Shown piece after piece: positions 42,635 through 52,156 of a stretch of DNA of 64,000 nt (its first letter is position 1; each line of letters opens with the position of its first letter). The stretch is from Pseudomonas sp. NBRC 111124 (lineage in GTDB: Bacteria > Pseudomonadota > Gammaproteobacteria > Pseudomonadales > Pseudomonadaceae): the NCBI RefSeq assembly GCF_001320245.1, contig NZ_BCBA01000031.1:24993-88992 (forward strand), in the 5' to 3' direction. Below the pieces are notes generated by a model. That model saw nothing but the letters and a program-made list of their open reading frames with translations, was not told the origin of the DNA and did not search any database. A program made the position numbers and the translations under genes.

Positions 42635-43732
42635 TCAAAGCTGGGCCACGATCGCGCGGTAATCCGCCGACAGCGTGGCCTGAAGAATCTCTTTCGGATA
42701 GTCGTCAGTGATAACGGCTTCGCCCAGCTGGCGCAACAGCACCAGCCGCAGGCGGCCATCGAGCACTTTCTTGTCGACCGCCATGTGCTCCATGAAATGC
42801 GCCGGGGTCATTTCCTGTGGTGGCATCACCGGCAAGCCTGCATCCCGCAACAGGCGGATACCGCGATCGCGCTCGGCCTGGTCGATCCAGCCCAGGCGCA
42901 TGGACATCTCCAGGGCCATTACCGTGCCGGCCGCCACGGCCTCGCCGTGCAGCCATACGCCGTAGCCCATGTGGGTTTCGATGGCGTGGCCGAAAGTGTG
43001 GCCCAGGTTCAGCGTGGCACGCACGCCGGACTCACGCTCATCGGCGCCGACCACCGCAGCCTTGGCAGCGCAGGAGCGGCTGATCGCTTCGGTCAGCGCA
43101 GCGGGCTCCAGGCCACGCAGGGCCTGCATTTTGCCTTCGAGCCAGGCGAGGAACGGCTTGTCGCAGATCAGGCCGTACTTGATGACTTCGGCCAGGCCTG
43201 CCGACAGCTCACGCGCGGGCAGGGTCTTGAGGCTGGTGGTGTCGATCAGCACCGCATTGGGCTGATAGAAGGCACCGACCATGTTCTTGCCCAGCGGGTG
43301 GTTGATGCCGGTCTTGCCGCCGACCGAGGAGTCGACTTGGGACAGCAAGGTAGTCGGCACCTGGATGAAGTCGACACCACGCTGGTAGCAGGCTGCAGCG
43401 AAACCGGCCATGTCGCCGATCACGCCGCCACCGAGGGCTACCACGGTGGTACGCCGATCATGCCGCGCCGTCAGCAGGCCGTCGAAGATAAGTTGCAGGG
43501 TTTCCCAGTTCTTGTGGGCTTCGCCGTCAGGCAGGATCACCGGCAGCACCGAGTAGGCGCCGAGGGTCTTGCTCAGGCGTTCGAGATACAGAGGCGCGAC
43601 GGTTTCGTTGGTAACGATGGCAACCTGCCGCCCGTGTATATGCGGCGCCAGCAGTTCGGCCTGGTCCAGCAGGCCTTCGCCAATGTAGATCGGGTAGCTA
43701 CGCTCGCCGAGGTCGACCTTTAGTGTCTGCAT
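42635..43732 (-). CDS. aroB: 3-dehydroquinate synthase AroB
   Basis: 365 residues from the ATG at 43732 ([18 protein letters not shown]). It converts DAHP to 3-dehydroquinate, step two of the shikimate pathway, with NAD+ and a divalent metal. Conserved [28 protein letters not shown], and the metal-ligand region [13 protein letters not shown] and [11 protein letters not shown] are present. The frame extends far upstream into aroK and is not used. Lies 94 bp after aroK and 15 bp before the SPOR gene. Confidence 0.97.
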   Translation of the reverse strand: MQTLKVDLGERSYPIYIGEGLLDQAELLAPHIHGRQVAIVTNETVAPLYLERLSKTLGAYSVLPVILPDGEAHKNWETLQLIFDGLLTARHDRRTTVVALGGGVIGDMAGFAAACYQRGVDFIQVPTTLLSQVDSSVGGKTGINHPLGKNMVGAFYQPNAVLIDTTSLKTLPARELSAGLAEVIKYGLICDKPFLAWLEGKMQALRGLEPAALTEAISRSCAAKAAVVGADERESGVRATLNLGHTFGHAIETHMGYGVWLHGEAVAAGTVMALEMSMRLGWIDQAERDRGIRLLRDAGLPVMPPQEMTPAHFMEHMAVDKKVLDGRLRLVLLRQLGEAVITDDYPKEILQATLSADYRAIVAQL

Positions 43733-43826
43733 GTATCCCCACAATGTCCTTGGGCGCGGCGCCGGCTGTGCGACCCGCGCGGTAACGTTGAACCTCGCCT
43801 CGGCGCTGGCCGAGAATAGTCCCGGC

Positions 43827-44345
43827 TTAGCGGGGCGGCAACTGCTGCAAGCGCTCGAGAATATCGAGCACCACCATGCGCGGCGGCCGCTCGTCGGTTT
43901 CCACCACCAGGTCGGCGATCTCGCGATAGAGCGGGTCGCGGGCCTCCAGCAAGGCACGCAGGGTTGCCTCCGGGTTGGCAGTGCGCAACAACGGGCGGTT
44001 GCGATCGCGCGCAGTGCGCCCGACCTGCTGCTCGACCGAAGCATGCAGGTAGATGACCCGGCCGCCCTCGTGCAGTGCCTGGCGGTTTTCCGCGCGCATG
44101 ACTGCGCCGCCACCGGTTGCCACGACCACGCCATCGAGCGCGCAGAGCTCGGCGATCATCGCCTGCTCACGGTCACGGAAACCCGGTTCGCCTTCTTTAT
44201 CGAAGATCCACGGGATGTTGGCGCCGGTTCGCAGTTCAATTTCCTTGTCGGAATCCTTGAACAGCAGGCGCAGCTCTTTGGCCAACAGGCGCCCGATGGT
44301 GCTTTTACCAGCGCCCATGGGCCCTACAAGTATCAAATTTCGCAC
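43827..44345 (-). CDS. aroK: Shikimate kinase AroK
   Basis: 172 residues. Walker [10 protein letters not shown] is at 8-16; the shikimate-binding residues lie in [20 protein letters not shown] and [10 protein letters not shown], and the lid in ARDRNRPLL. It phosphorylates shikimate. It is preceded by pilQ (4 bp) and followed by aroB, the standard pilMNOPQ-aroKB order of gamma-proteobacteria. Confidence 0.97.
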   Translation of the reverse strand: MRNLILVGPMGAGKSTIGRLLAKELRLLFKDSDKEIELRTGANIPWIFDKEGEPGFRDREQAMIAELCALDGVVVATGGGAVMRAENRQALHEGGRVIYLHASVEQQVGRTARDRNRPLLRTANPEATLRALLEARDPLYREIADLVVETDERPPRMVVLDILERLQQLPPR

Positions 44346-44349
44346 AGAA

Positions 44350-45621
44350 TCAACGACTCACAGCAATCGCCTGGTCACTCATGATACGCGGAGTCAGGAA
44401 GACCAGCAGCTCGGATTTTTTCTCTTGTAATACATCGCGTCGAAACAGCCGCCCAACATACGGCAGATCGCCAAAAAAAGGCACCTTGTCGACCACATTG
44501 TTTTGCACGGTCGAATAAACGCCACCGATGACGATGGTCTCACCGTCCGCCACACGAACCTTGGCGTTGACCTCGTTCTTGCGAATTGGCGGCACGTCGT
44601 TAAGGGCATTGACGAAGTCAGGCTCGTCCTTGGTCACCTTGACCGCCATGATGACCTTGCCGTCTGGGGTGATCTGTGGCGTGACTTCCAGCGACAGAGA
44701 GGCCTCGCGGAACGCCACCGAAGTGGCGCCACTCGTGCTGGTTTCCTGGTAAGGCACCTCGGTGCCCTTGAGGATCCTGGCGGTTTCTTTGTCAGCTGTT
44801 ACCACCTTGGGCTGGGAGATGATTTCGCCGTTGCCACTCTTCTCCATCGCACTGAGTTCCAGATCCAGCAGCACGCCGCCGCGCAACAGGCCTACACCGA
44901 TGCCGGCACCGCCCCGCTCCATGCCCAGGTCGACGAACAGGTCCTTGCCCAATTGCGGCGTTTCCCCGTACAGCTGTCGCCCCCAGCGCACGCCCAGGCC
45001 CTTCTCGTAGTCGACATTGGCCTCCACGATGCGCGCCTCGATCTCCACCTGCTTCACCGGTACGTCAAGCTGGGCGACCAACTGCCGCAACTCGGCCAAA
45101 CGATCCGCAGGCTGGTGGGCCACCAAGGTATTGGTCCGCACATCGACGCTCAGGCTGCCACGACCGGTCAGAATGCCGTCATCCGCCAGTGTCGCCAGCA
45201 GCAGCTCTGCCAGGTCGGAAGCCTTGGCGTGATGAATCGGCAGCAACTCGCGTCGCAACGGCTGCAGCTGCGCATCCAGCTCCTGCCCGATACGGACGCC
45301 GCGGGATTGCTCAGCCAACTCGGCCGCAGGTGCCACCAGCAGCACATTGCCCTCCTCGCGCCGCGCCAGCCCTTTGCTACGAAGGACCAGTTCCAGCGCC
45401 TGGTCCCAAGGGACTTCGTGCAACCGCAAGGTAATGTTGCCTTGCACGGTGTCGCTGGCCACCAGATTGATCCCGGCGTAGTCAGCCAGCACCTGTAGCA
45501 CCGAGCGCACTTCGACATCCTGGAAATTCAGCGATATGGGCTCACCCCGATAGGGCGCTGCCATGCACCACTGAATGGGTATCAGCATCACCGCCATCCA
45601 CATCAATAGCCACTTCATCAC
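44350..45621 (-). CDS. pilQ: Short type IV pilus secretin PilQ
   Basis: 423 residues. A signal peptide ([20 protein letters not shown], then AA) leads directly into a secretin/TonB short N-terminal domain (about 25-100, [20 protein letters not shown]), an NolW-type ring domain and the secretin barrel (about 240-420, with [20 protein letters not shown] and DLPYVGRLF). Pilus secretins of P. aeruginosa type are over 700 residues and start with AMIN domains, which are absent here. Its start lies 80 bp inside the preceding gene. It forms the outer-membrane pore of the pilus. Confidence 0.9.
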   Translation of the reverse strand: MMKWLLMWMAVMLIPIQWCMAAPYRGEPISLNFQDVEVRSVLQVLADYAGINLVASDTVQGNITLRLHEVPWDQALELVLRSKGLARREEGNVLLVAPAAELAEQSRGVRIGQELDAQLQPLRRELLPIHHAKASDLAELLLATLADDGILTGRGSLSVDVRTNTLVAHQPADRLAELRQLVAQLDVPVKQVEIEARIVEANVDYEKGLGVRWGRQLYGETPQLGKDLFVDLGMERGGAGIGVGLLRGGVLLDLELSAMEKSGNGEIISQPKVVTADKETARILKGTEVPYQETSTSGATSVAFREASLSLEVTPQITPDGKVIMAVKVTKDEPDFVNALNDVPPIRKNEVNAKVRVADGETIVIGGVYSTVQNNVVDKVPFFGDLPYVGRLFRRDVLQEKKSELLVFLTPRIMSDQAIAVSR

Positions 45622-46558
45622 CGTCCATGGTCTCCGTATTCGCGCTCTTCCTGAGCGTCAGCATTACCGTGCGCTCGCGCCACACGCCCCCTACGAACAG
45701 CCGCTCGCGCACTTCCAGCTGTCGTTCGCCAACCTGAACCACTACCCCTCCCTCGCGCCCCAGCCGGTCACCGGGCTGGACCCGATACAGACGCCCTGCC
45801 GACGCTACTACCGCTTCGCGCTGCCGCTCCCGTTGCAGGCTGCCGACCATTTGCAACTGTGCCAGGGGCACACTGGCAAGCCCGCCCGGGGCAACACGCG
45901 TCGCCCAGGCGGAAAACGGATCCAGATTCACTGGCAGCACCTCGGCACGCGCGGGTGAGTCAGCCAGGGATAACGGCACGGGGACTGGGCCGTCGGCTTG
46001 ATAGGCATGGAACCGCATGCCAAGGCGCAACAACCCCGGCCTGTCATTGGCAGGCTCAAGCCGCAATGCTTCAGCGCGCAGCAGGCGATCCTGGCCAAGC
46101 CAGTCGTCCAGCCACACCCGCAGCCCCGGATAACGTCCAACTACCTGCACATCCAAGGGTGTCTGCCAGTAGCCCGGCTGCTTCACCTCATCGCGCACAT
46201 CAAGTTGCTCGAAGTGCAGGCCATGGGCATGCCCCGAGGCTGCCAACTGGTCCAGCAAATCACTCATGCCAGCCCCGGCAGCCAGTCGCCAGCGAGCATC
46301 CTGCAAAAGCTGCTGTGCGTCAGCAAATGCTTCCTTCAGGTGTGCCAGCGCCAGCACTTCGGCAGCCTTGGTTTCATACGCCTGAAGCAGTAGGCCCTGC
46401 CTCGCGCGCTCTGCTTCCTGGAGCTGCACCCATTGCGGCAGACGAAACAGACAGCCAAGCCCAAACACGATGAAGCCTACGATGCAGGGCAGTGTGAGCC
46501 GGGCTAACCGAGAGCGCTCGATAAGCGCCAGCCAGGCACCTTTCTCTAACAGATTCAC
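45542..46558 (-). CDS. PilO-PilP fusion protein (type IV pilus alignment complex)
   Basis: 338 residues. The N-terminal part has one membrane segment (about 22-38, LPCIVGFIVFGLGCLF), a coiled coil and a ferredoxin-like domain (to about 200) as in PilO. The C-terminal part (about 215-320) matches PilP: a FSAWATR/LAQLQMVGSLQ entry, YRVQPGDRLGREGGVVVQVG and LEVRERLFVGGVWRERTV. PilO and PilP are separate genes in P. aeruginosa. PilP is normally an inner-membrane lipoprotein; here its anchor is replaced by the PilO helix. It links the inner-membrane PilMN complex to the secretin PilQ. Confidence 0.82.
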   Translation of the reverse strand: MNLLEKGAWLALIERSRLARLTLPCIVGFIVFGLGCLFRLPQWVQLQEAERARQGLLLQAYETKAAEVLALAHLKEAFADAQQLLQDARWRLAAGAGMSDLLDQLAASGHAHGLHFEQLDVRDEVKQPGYWQTPLDVQVVGRYPGLRVWLDDWLGQDRLLRAEALRLEPANDRPGLLRLGMRFHAYQADGPVPVPLSLADSPARAEVLPVNLDPFSAWATRVAPGGLASVPLAQLQMVGSLQRERQREAVVASAGRLYRVQPGDRLGREGGVVVQVGERQLEVRERLFVGGVWRERTVMLTLRKSANTETMDGDEVAIDVDGGDADTHSVVHGSALSG

Positions 46559-47091
46559 GACCAGTAGGCCGACAGACGAGCCAGCAACAGAAACTCATCG
46601 CCACCGGGCCGGCTCCTGAGGCTTTTGAGCTCCAGATCGCGCATCACACCCGAACGTTCCAGTTCACGCATCAGCTGCGCCACGACAGCGCCGGAGGCGG
46701 CCACACCGACCATGTGCAGCCTCGAACCTTCCAATTCGAGCTTGAGCAACTGAACGCCTTCGGGCAGGGCACGCTCCATATCGGCGAACACTGCGGTCAC
46801 TAACCCCTGCTCATTGCGCAAGTCAGCCAATGCAGCGGACTGTGCACGCACCGCGTTGTAGGACTGCCTGATGCGATCATGCTCGGTCATCTGTGCCTCG
46901 AGCGCATCGATTGCAGCCTGCTGACCGTTGTTGGCAATGGCTTGCTGGCGAAAGCGCTGACGGGCCAGCTGATCCATCAGCAGCACGGCACACAGCGCCA
47001 TGACTGCCGCCCCCACCACCATCAAACGCAAACGCCGGAGCGTAGCCAGACGCTGCCGTTCTCGCCACGGCATCAGGTTCAGACGCAGCAT
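46555..47091 (-). CDS. pilN: Type IV pilus inner-membrane protein PilN
   Basis: 178 residues. The conserved cytoplasmic tag LRLNLMPWRERQR, which binds PilM, begins the protein; one membrane segment follows (about 25-43), then a coiled coil and a ferredoxin-like periplasmic domain. Overlaps its neighbours by 1-4 bp. Partner of the PilO part of the next protein. Confidence 0.9.
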   Translation of the reverse strand: MLRLNLMPWRERQRLATLRRLRLMVVGAAVMALCAVLLMDQLARQRFRQQAIANNGQQAAIDALEAQMTEHDRIRQSYNAVRAQSAALADLRNEQGLVTAVFADMERALPEGVQLLKLELEGSRLHMVGVAASGAVVAQLMRELERSGVMRDLELKSLRSRPGGDEFLLLARLSAYWS

Positions 47092-47954
47092 CAGCGAACA
47101 CTCCCCATTGCCAGTGCAAAAGCCAAGGCCATGCAGCCATCACTGCAATCCACACCTGCCACAGGCGGCAATGGCCGGCACGGCAAGCCGAGGCTCTCGC
47201 TCAGCCGAGCGATCACACTCTGCCCAATCTCTGGACTGCCAATGACAAGCACCTCTTCCGGGCCCTTGACGCCACCCAATACGTCGTCGGGTAGCCCAGG
47301 CACAGCCCCCGCAAGCAACTCCCGCCGTAATGGCAACCTGTCGTCAAGCCAGCCATGCAGTGTTGAACCGCCTGGCTCGATGCGCAGCAGCGCTGTTGCG
47401 CCGCTGGCTTGGCGCGGCATCAGCCGGCGCAGGGCAATGCTGTCGACCTCGACGACCTCCAGCTCCAGCCCAGCAGCCTCGAATGCCGCTGCCAATGGCT
47501 GTAATGCGCTCTGACGGCTGGCTGCCACCAGCACATCCAGGCTCCCTGGCTGCAACGGCGAGGCGCCCAGCACCTGAAAGTCCAGCACCAGGTCTTCAAG
47601 GGGAAAGGGAAACAGCCGGTCCGCGTCCGCCAGCAGTTGTGCCTCCATCTGGCTCGGGGCCTGACTGGCGGGCAGCTGGCACAACTTGCAGATCACTTGC
47701 GAGGCTGGCAGCGCCGCGACTGCCCGGCGCTGGCGACTTCCAGATCGCCGAACAGCGCTGCGCAAGGCAGCCACGACACGCTCAGGGTCCTGCCAGCCGC
47801 TGCCAGGCGCGAACGGCTCGAATGCCTGAAATGCCCAGACCAGCTGTTCATAGCGCCCCCTGCGGTGGCGCAACTGTGCAATACGTACAGAGTCGGAAGC
47901 GATTTCCACCCCCAACAGTGAACTGGCATCCTTGCCAAAACGTCCAAACATCAC
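47091..47954 (-). CDS. pilM: Type IV pilus actin-like ATPase PilM
   Basis: 287 residues. Starts FGRFGKDASSLLGVEIASDS, the family N-terminus, and keeps an actin-like fold (QVICKLCQLPASQ, VEVDSIALRRLM). Shorter than the typical 350 residues; the shortening seems to be in the second half, near the C-terminal nucleotide-binding region. Cytoplasmic scaffold for PilN. First gene of the cluster, facing PBP1A across 172 bp. Confidence 0.88.
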   Translation of the reverse strand: MMFGRFGKDASSLLGVEIASDSVRIAQLRHRRGRYEQLVWAFQAFEPFAPGSGWQDPERVVAALRSAVRRSGSRQRRAVAALPASQVICKLCQLPASQAPSQMEAQLLADADRLFPFPLEDLVLDFQVLGASPLQPGSLDVLVAASRQSALQPLAAAFEAAGLELEVVEVDSIALRRLMPRQASGATALLRIEPGGSTLHGWLDDRLPLRRELLAGAVPGLPDDVLGGVKGPEEVLVIGSPEIGQSVIARLSESLGLPCRPLPPVAGVDCSDGCMALAFALAMGSVR

Positions 47955-48054
47955 GATTTCCTTGTTACAACATGAACCGCCCCACTGCCAGGCCTGAACG
48001 GCCAGACGGTGCCGCGGGCCGCCTGGCCGGTCACCCGGCGAGGCGAAAAATGCT

Positions 48055-48060
48055 TATAAT
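48055..48060 (+). promoter_or_regulatory. Possible -10 box for the PBP1A gene
   Basis: TATAAT in a GC-rich setting, 67 bp before the start codon and preceded by a TG two bases away from the box. No good -35 is seen 17 bp upstream. Confidence 0.4.
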
Positions 48061-48126
48061 GCCCAGCGTTTTTTCGTCCGCCGGCCCCGTGCGCAATTCA
48101 CCTCTCAATCTGGACACCGAAAAGCC

Positions 48127-50580
48127 TTGATACGCCTGCTGAAGTTCTTCTGGTGGTCTTTCGTCGCAGTCATCTGCGCGCTCGTACTCGGTGTGAGCGG
48201 TGCGTTTCTGTATCTTAGTCCCAACCTGCCATCGGTCGATTCGCTCAGAAGCATCCAGTTGCAGATCCCCCTGCGGGTGTACAGCAGCGACGGCAAGCTG
48301 ATTGCCGAGTTCGGCGAAATGCGCCGCTCGCCGATACGCTTCGCGGAAATTCCGCCACAGTTCATTCAGGCGCTTCTGTCAGCCGAGGACGACAATTTCC
48401 TCAATCACTACGGGGTCGACCCTAGCAGCCTGATGCGGGCTGCGACCCAGCTGGTGAAGACCGGTCACATCCAGACCGGTGGCAGCACCATCACCATGCA
48501 GGTGGCGAAGAACTTCTTCCTCACCAGCGAGCGCAGCTTCTCGCGCAAGACCAACGAGATCCTGCTGGCCCTGCAGATCGAGCGTGAGCTGACCAAGGAC
48601 GAAATCCTCGAGCTCTACGTCAACAAGATCTACCTGGGCAACCGTGCCTACGGCATCGATGCTGCCGCGCAGGTCTACTACGGCAAGTCGATCCGTGACG
48701 TGAGCCTTGCACAGATGGCGATGATTGCCGGCCTGCCAAAAGCGCCGTCACGCTTCAACCCGCTGGCCAACCCGGTACGCGCCAAAGAGCGCCGCGACTG
48801 GATCCTCGGCCGCATGTACAAGCTCGGCAAGATCGACGAGGCAAGCTATCAGACCGCCCTGGCCGAGCCGCTCAATGCCAGCTACCACGTGCCAACCCCG
48901 GAAGTGAACGCACCTTACGTCGCCGAAATGGCCCGCGCCGAAATGGTCGGCCGCTATGGCAGTGACGCCTACACCGAAGGTTTCCGCGTCACCACCACCG
49001 TACCGAGCGACATGCAGCAAATGGCCAACAAGGCCATCCTCAACGGGCTCACCGAATACGATGAGCGTCACGGTTATCGCGGCCCCGAAGCACGCTTCCC
49101 CGGCAAGACTCACGCCGCCTGGCTGCAAGAGCTGAGCAAGCAGCGCAACCTCGGCGCACTGGAGCCGGCCATCGTCACCCAGGTCGAGAAAAACGGCCTC
49201 AAGGTGCTGACCCGTGAGGGCAAGGAAGAAGACGTTGCCTGGGACACCATGAAATGGGCGCGCCCATTCATCAACACCAACGCTCAGGGCCGTTCGCCGC
49301 AGTCGCCTGCCGACGTTGCCCAGGTGGGCGACCTGGTCCGCCTGCAGCGCCTTGACGAGGGCAAGCTCAAGTTCAGCCAGGTACCCGGCGCGCAGAGCGC
49401 ACTGGTTACCCTCGACCCGTACAATGGCGCCATCCGCGCCCTGGTCGGCGGCTTCTCGTTCGAGCAGAGCAACTACAACCGTGCCATGCAGGCCAAGCGC
49501 CAGCCAGGCTCCAGCTTCAAGCCCTTCATCTATAGTGCGGCGCTGGACAGCGGCTACACCGCGTCCAGCCTGGTCAACGATGCGCCGATCGTGTTCTTCG
49601 ACCAGTACCAGAACAATGAGTGGCGACCAAAGAACGACACCAACACCTTCCTTGGCCCAATCCGCATGCGCGAGGCGCTATACAAGTCTCGCAACCTGGT
49701 GTCGATCCGCCTCCTGCAGGCCATGGGTGTTGACCGCACCATCGACTACATCGCCAAGTTCGGCTTCAACAAGCAGGATCTGCCGCGCAACCTGTCGCTG
49801 GCCCTGGGCACTGCGACCCTGACGCCGATGGAGATCGCCACTGGCTGGAGCACCTTTGCCAACGGCGGCTACAAGATCAACCCGTACCTGATCGACCGTA
49901 TCGAGAGTCGCAGCGGCGAGACCCTCTTCACCGCCAACCCGGCCCACGTGCCGCAAGGCGCCGAAGACCATGCCGGCCTGGCCGCTCCCGAGCAGCCGAT
50001 CAGCACTGCCGCCTTGCCGGGCGAGGCACCGTCGGCCCTGGGTCAGATCGCACCGCCACCGCAAACGCCAGCCATCGCAGAACAGATCATTGATGGCCGC
50101 ACCACCTACATCCTCACCAGCATGCTGCAGGACGTGATCAAGCGCGGTACCGGACGCCGGGCATTGGCCCTTGGCCGTGACGACCTGGCGGGCAAGACCG
50201 GTACCACCAACGAGTCCAAAGATGCCTGGTTCTCCGGTTACAACGCCGACTACGTGACCACCGTGTGGGTCGGCTTCGATCAGCCGGAAAGCCTTGGCCG
50301 CCGTGAGTATGGTGGTACTGCGGCGCTGCCGATCTGGATGAATTTCATGGGCGCCGCGCTGAAGGGCAAGCCGAGCCATGCACCGGCCCAGCCGGAAGGC
50401 ATCCTCAGCCTGAGGGTCGACCCGGTCAGCGGCCGTGCGGCCTCGCCAAGTACGCCAAATGCCTACTTCGAGCTGTTCAAGGCCGAGGATTCGCCGCCGT
50501 CGGTGGATGAGCTGGGTAACGGCGCAGCGCCAGGCAGCCCGCTACCAGCGGATGAAGCGGCGCCGATGGATCTGTTCTGA
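48127..50580 (+). CDS. mrcA: Penicillin-binding protein 1A (bifunctional)
   Basis: 817 residues. One N-terminal membrane anchor (about 8-28) precedes the glycosyltransferase domain (catalytic Glu87 in SAEDDNF; GGSTITMQVAKNFFL), an OB-like insertion and the transpeptidase domain (Ser462 in QPGSSFKP and KTGTTNE, near residue 695). It polymerises and cross-links peptidoglycan. The start is a TTG at 48127 that encodes the first Met before IRLLKFFWW; no ATG gives a better N-terminus. Divergent from pilM, as in other Pseudomonas. Confidence 0.95.
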   Translation: MIRLLKFFWWSFVAVICALVLGVSGAFLYLSPNLPSVDSLRSIQLQIPLRVYSSDGKLIAEFGEMRRSPIRFAEIPPQFIQALLSAEDDNFLNHYGVDPSSLMRAATQLVKTGHIQTGGSTITMQVAKNFFLTSERSFSRKTNEILLALQIERELTKDEILELYVNKIYLGNRAYGIDAAAQVYYGKSIRDVSLAQMAMIAGLPKAPSRFNPLANPVRAKERRDWILGRMYKLGKIDEASYQTALAEPLNASYHVPTPEVNAPYVAEMARAEMVGRYGSDAYTEGFRVTTTVPSDMQQMANKAILNGLTEYDERHGYRGPEARFPGKTHAAWLQELSKQRNLGALEPAIVTQVEKNGLKVLTREGKEEDVAWDTMKWARPFINTNAQGRSPQSPADVAQVGDLVRLQRLDEGKLKFSQVPGAQSALVTLDPYNGAIRALVGGFSFEQSNYNRAMQAKRQPGSSFKPFIYSAALDSGYTASSLVNDAPIVFFDQYQNNEWRPKNDTNTFLGPIRMREALYKSRNLVSIRLLQAMGVDRTIDYIAKFGFNKQDLPRNLSLALGTATLTPMEIATGWSTFANGGYKINPYLIDRIESRSGETLFTANPAHVPQGAEDHAGLAAPEQPISTAALPGEAPSALGQIAPPPQTPAIAEQIIDGRTTYILTSMLQDVIKRGTGRRALALGRDDLAGKTGTTNESKDAWFSGYNADYVTTVWVGFDQPESLGRREYGGTAALPIWMNFMGAALKGKPSHAPAQPEGILSLRVDPVSGRAASPSTPNAYFELFKAEDSPPSVDELGNGAAPGSPLPADEAAPMDLF

Positions 50581-50656
50581 CAGTGATAACCGAGAGGGCC
50601 TTGTCGCCGGCTTGCCAGCGATCAGGCCCTGACAAAGAGTAGATTGATCGGCAAAC

Positions 50657-50691
50657 AAAAAGCCCCGACTCATATGAGCCGGGGCTTTTTT
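50657..50691. terminator. Bidirectional terminator between mrcA and maeB
   Basis: AAAAAGCCCCG pairs with CGGGGCTTTTT around a loop that includes the palindrome CTCATATGAG; A-run on one side and T-run on the other suit both convergent genes. Confidence 0.9.
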
Positions 50692-50709
50692 GTGTCGCTA
50701 CAGCTGCAA

Positions 50710-51978
50710 TCAGCCGTTGAACACTTCATCCACGCTGTTCAGCGGGTAGTGCTTCGGATACGGCAGGGTAGCCACGCCGGATTCGATCGCGGCCTTGGCC
50801 ACAGCGTCCGAAACGACGGTGATCAGACGAGCGTCCAGCGGCTTCGGAATGATGTACTCACGGCCGAACTCCAGACCCTGCACGCCGTAAGCTTCGCAGA
50901 CTTCCTTCGGCACTGGCAGCTTGGCCAGGTCTTTCAGGGCGATGGCAGCGGCGATCTTCATTTCTTCGTTGATGCGCTTGGCGCGAACGTCCAGGGCACC
51001 ACGGAAGATGAACGGGAAGCCCAGCACGTTGTTGACCTGGTTCGGGTAGTCGGAACGACCGGTCGCCATGATCACATCGCTGCGAGTGGCGTGAGCCAGC
51101 TCTGGGGAGATTTCCGGATCCGGGTTCGAGCAGGCGAACACGATCGGGTTGGCAGCCATCGACTTCAGGCCTTCCGCGCTCAGCAGGTTCGGGCCGGAAA
51201 GGCCGACGAACACGTCAGCACCGTCCAAGGCATCGGCCAGGGTGCGCTTGTCGGTAGCGTGAGCGAACTGGGCCTTGTATTGGTTCAGGTCGTCGCGGCC
51301 AGCGTGGATCACGCCGCTGCGGTCGATCATGAAGATGTTTTCGACCTTGGCACCCATGCTGACCAGCAGCTTCATGCAGGAGATGGCGGCGGCGCCGGCA
51401 CCCAGGCAGACGATCTTGGCGTCTTCCAGCTTCTTGCCGGCGATTTCCAGGGCGTTGATCATGCCGGCTGCGGTTACGATCGCGGTGCCGTGCTGGTCAT
51501 CGTGGAACACTGGAATGTCACACTGCTCGATCAGGGTGCGCTCGATTTCGAAGCACTCTGGAGCCTTGATGTCTTCGAGGTTGATGCCACCGAAGGTGAT
51601 CGAGATGCGGCGAACGGTGTCGATGAAAGCCTGTGGGCTTTCCGATTCGACTTCGATATCGAATACGTCGATACCGGCGAAACGCTTGAACAGAACGCCC
51701 TTGCCTTCCATCACTGGCTTGGAGGCCAGTGGGCCGAGGTCACCCAGACCGAGGATGGCAGTGCCATCGGAAATCACCGCGACCAGGTTGCCCTTGCCGG
51801 TGTATTTGTAGGCCAGCTCAGGATCACGGCCGATTTCGCGCACGGGTTCTGCAACGCCTGGGCTGTAGGCCAGGGCGAGATCGCGGGCGGTGGCGGTGGG
51901 CTTGGAGAGCTCGACGCTCAGTTTCCCCGGACGAGGTTGAGCGTGGTATTCGAGAGCGGCGGTTTTCAGGTCTGACAT
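50710..51978 (-). CDS. maeB: Malic enzyme (NADP-dependent type)
   Basis: 422 residues. Malate is oxidatively decarboxylated to pyruvate. The metal/substrate region FHDDQHGTAIVTAAG (about residues 150-165) and the NAD(P) motif CLGAGAAAISCMKLL (about 185-200) are present. The ATG at 51978 gives MSDLKTAALEYHAQ and is preferred to starts further upstream, which add a basic, non-conserved stretch. It is the short malic enzyme without the phosphotransacetylase domain of enteric MaeB. Confidence 0.93.
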   Translation of the reverse strand: MSDLKTAALEYHAQPRPGKLSVELSKPTATARDLALAYSPGVAEPVREIGRDPELAYKYTGKGNLVAVISDGTAILGLGDLGPLASKPVMEGKGVLFKRFAGIDVFDIEVESESPQAFIDTVRRISITFGGINLEDIKAPECFEIERTLIEQCDIPVFHDDQHGTAIVTAAGMINALEIAGKKLEDAKIVCLGAGAAAISCMKLLVSMGAKVENIFMIDRSGVIHAGRDDLNQYKAQFAHATDKRTLADALDGADVFVGLSGPNLLSAEGLKSMAANPIVFACSNPDPEISPELAHATRSDVIMATGRSDYPNQVNNVLGFPFIFRGALDVRAKRINEEMKIAAAIALKDLAKLPVPKEVCEAYGVQGLEFGREYIIPKPLDARLITVVSDAVAKAAIESGVATLPYPKHYPLNSVDEVFNG

Positions 51979-52156
51979 GGTGGGCATTCCGCTATTTACT
52001 GTTCTGACGGACCGCCGAGGATACGCAAAGAGCCGGGGAGCCACAAGACTGGTCAGTCACTTGTGTCAAGGCCTTTGGCCTACGACTTTAAGCTATCACG
52101 CACGGGGGCATTCGACTCACAGTGTGTACAATCCGATAGTGAACTGTCTACATCTT

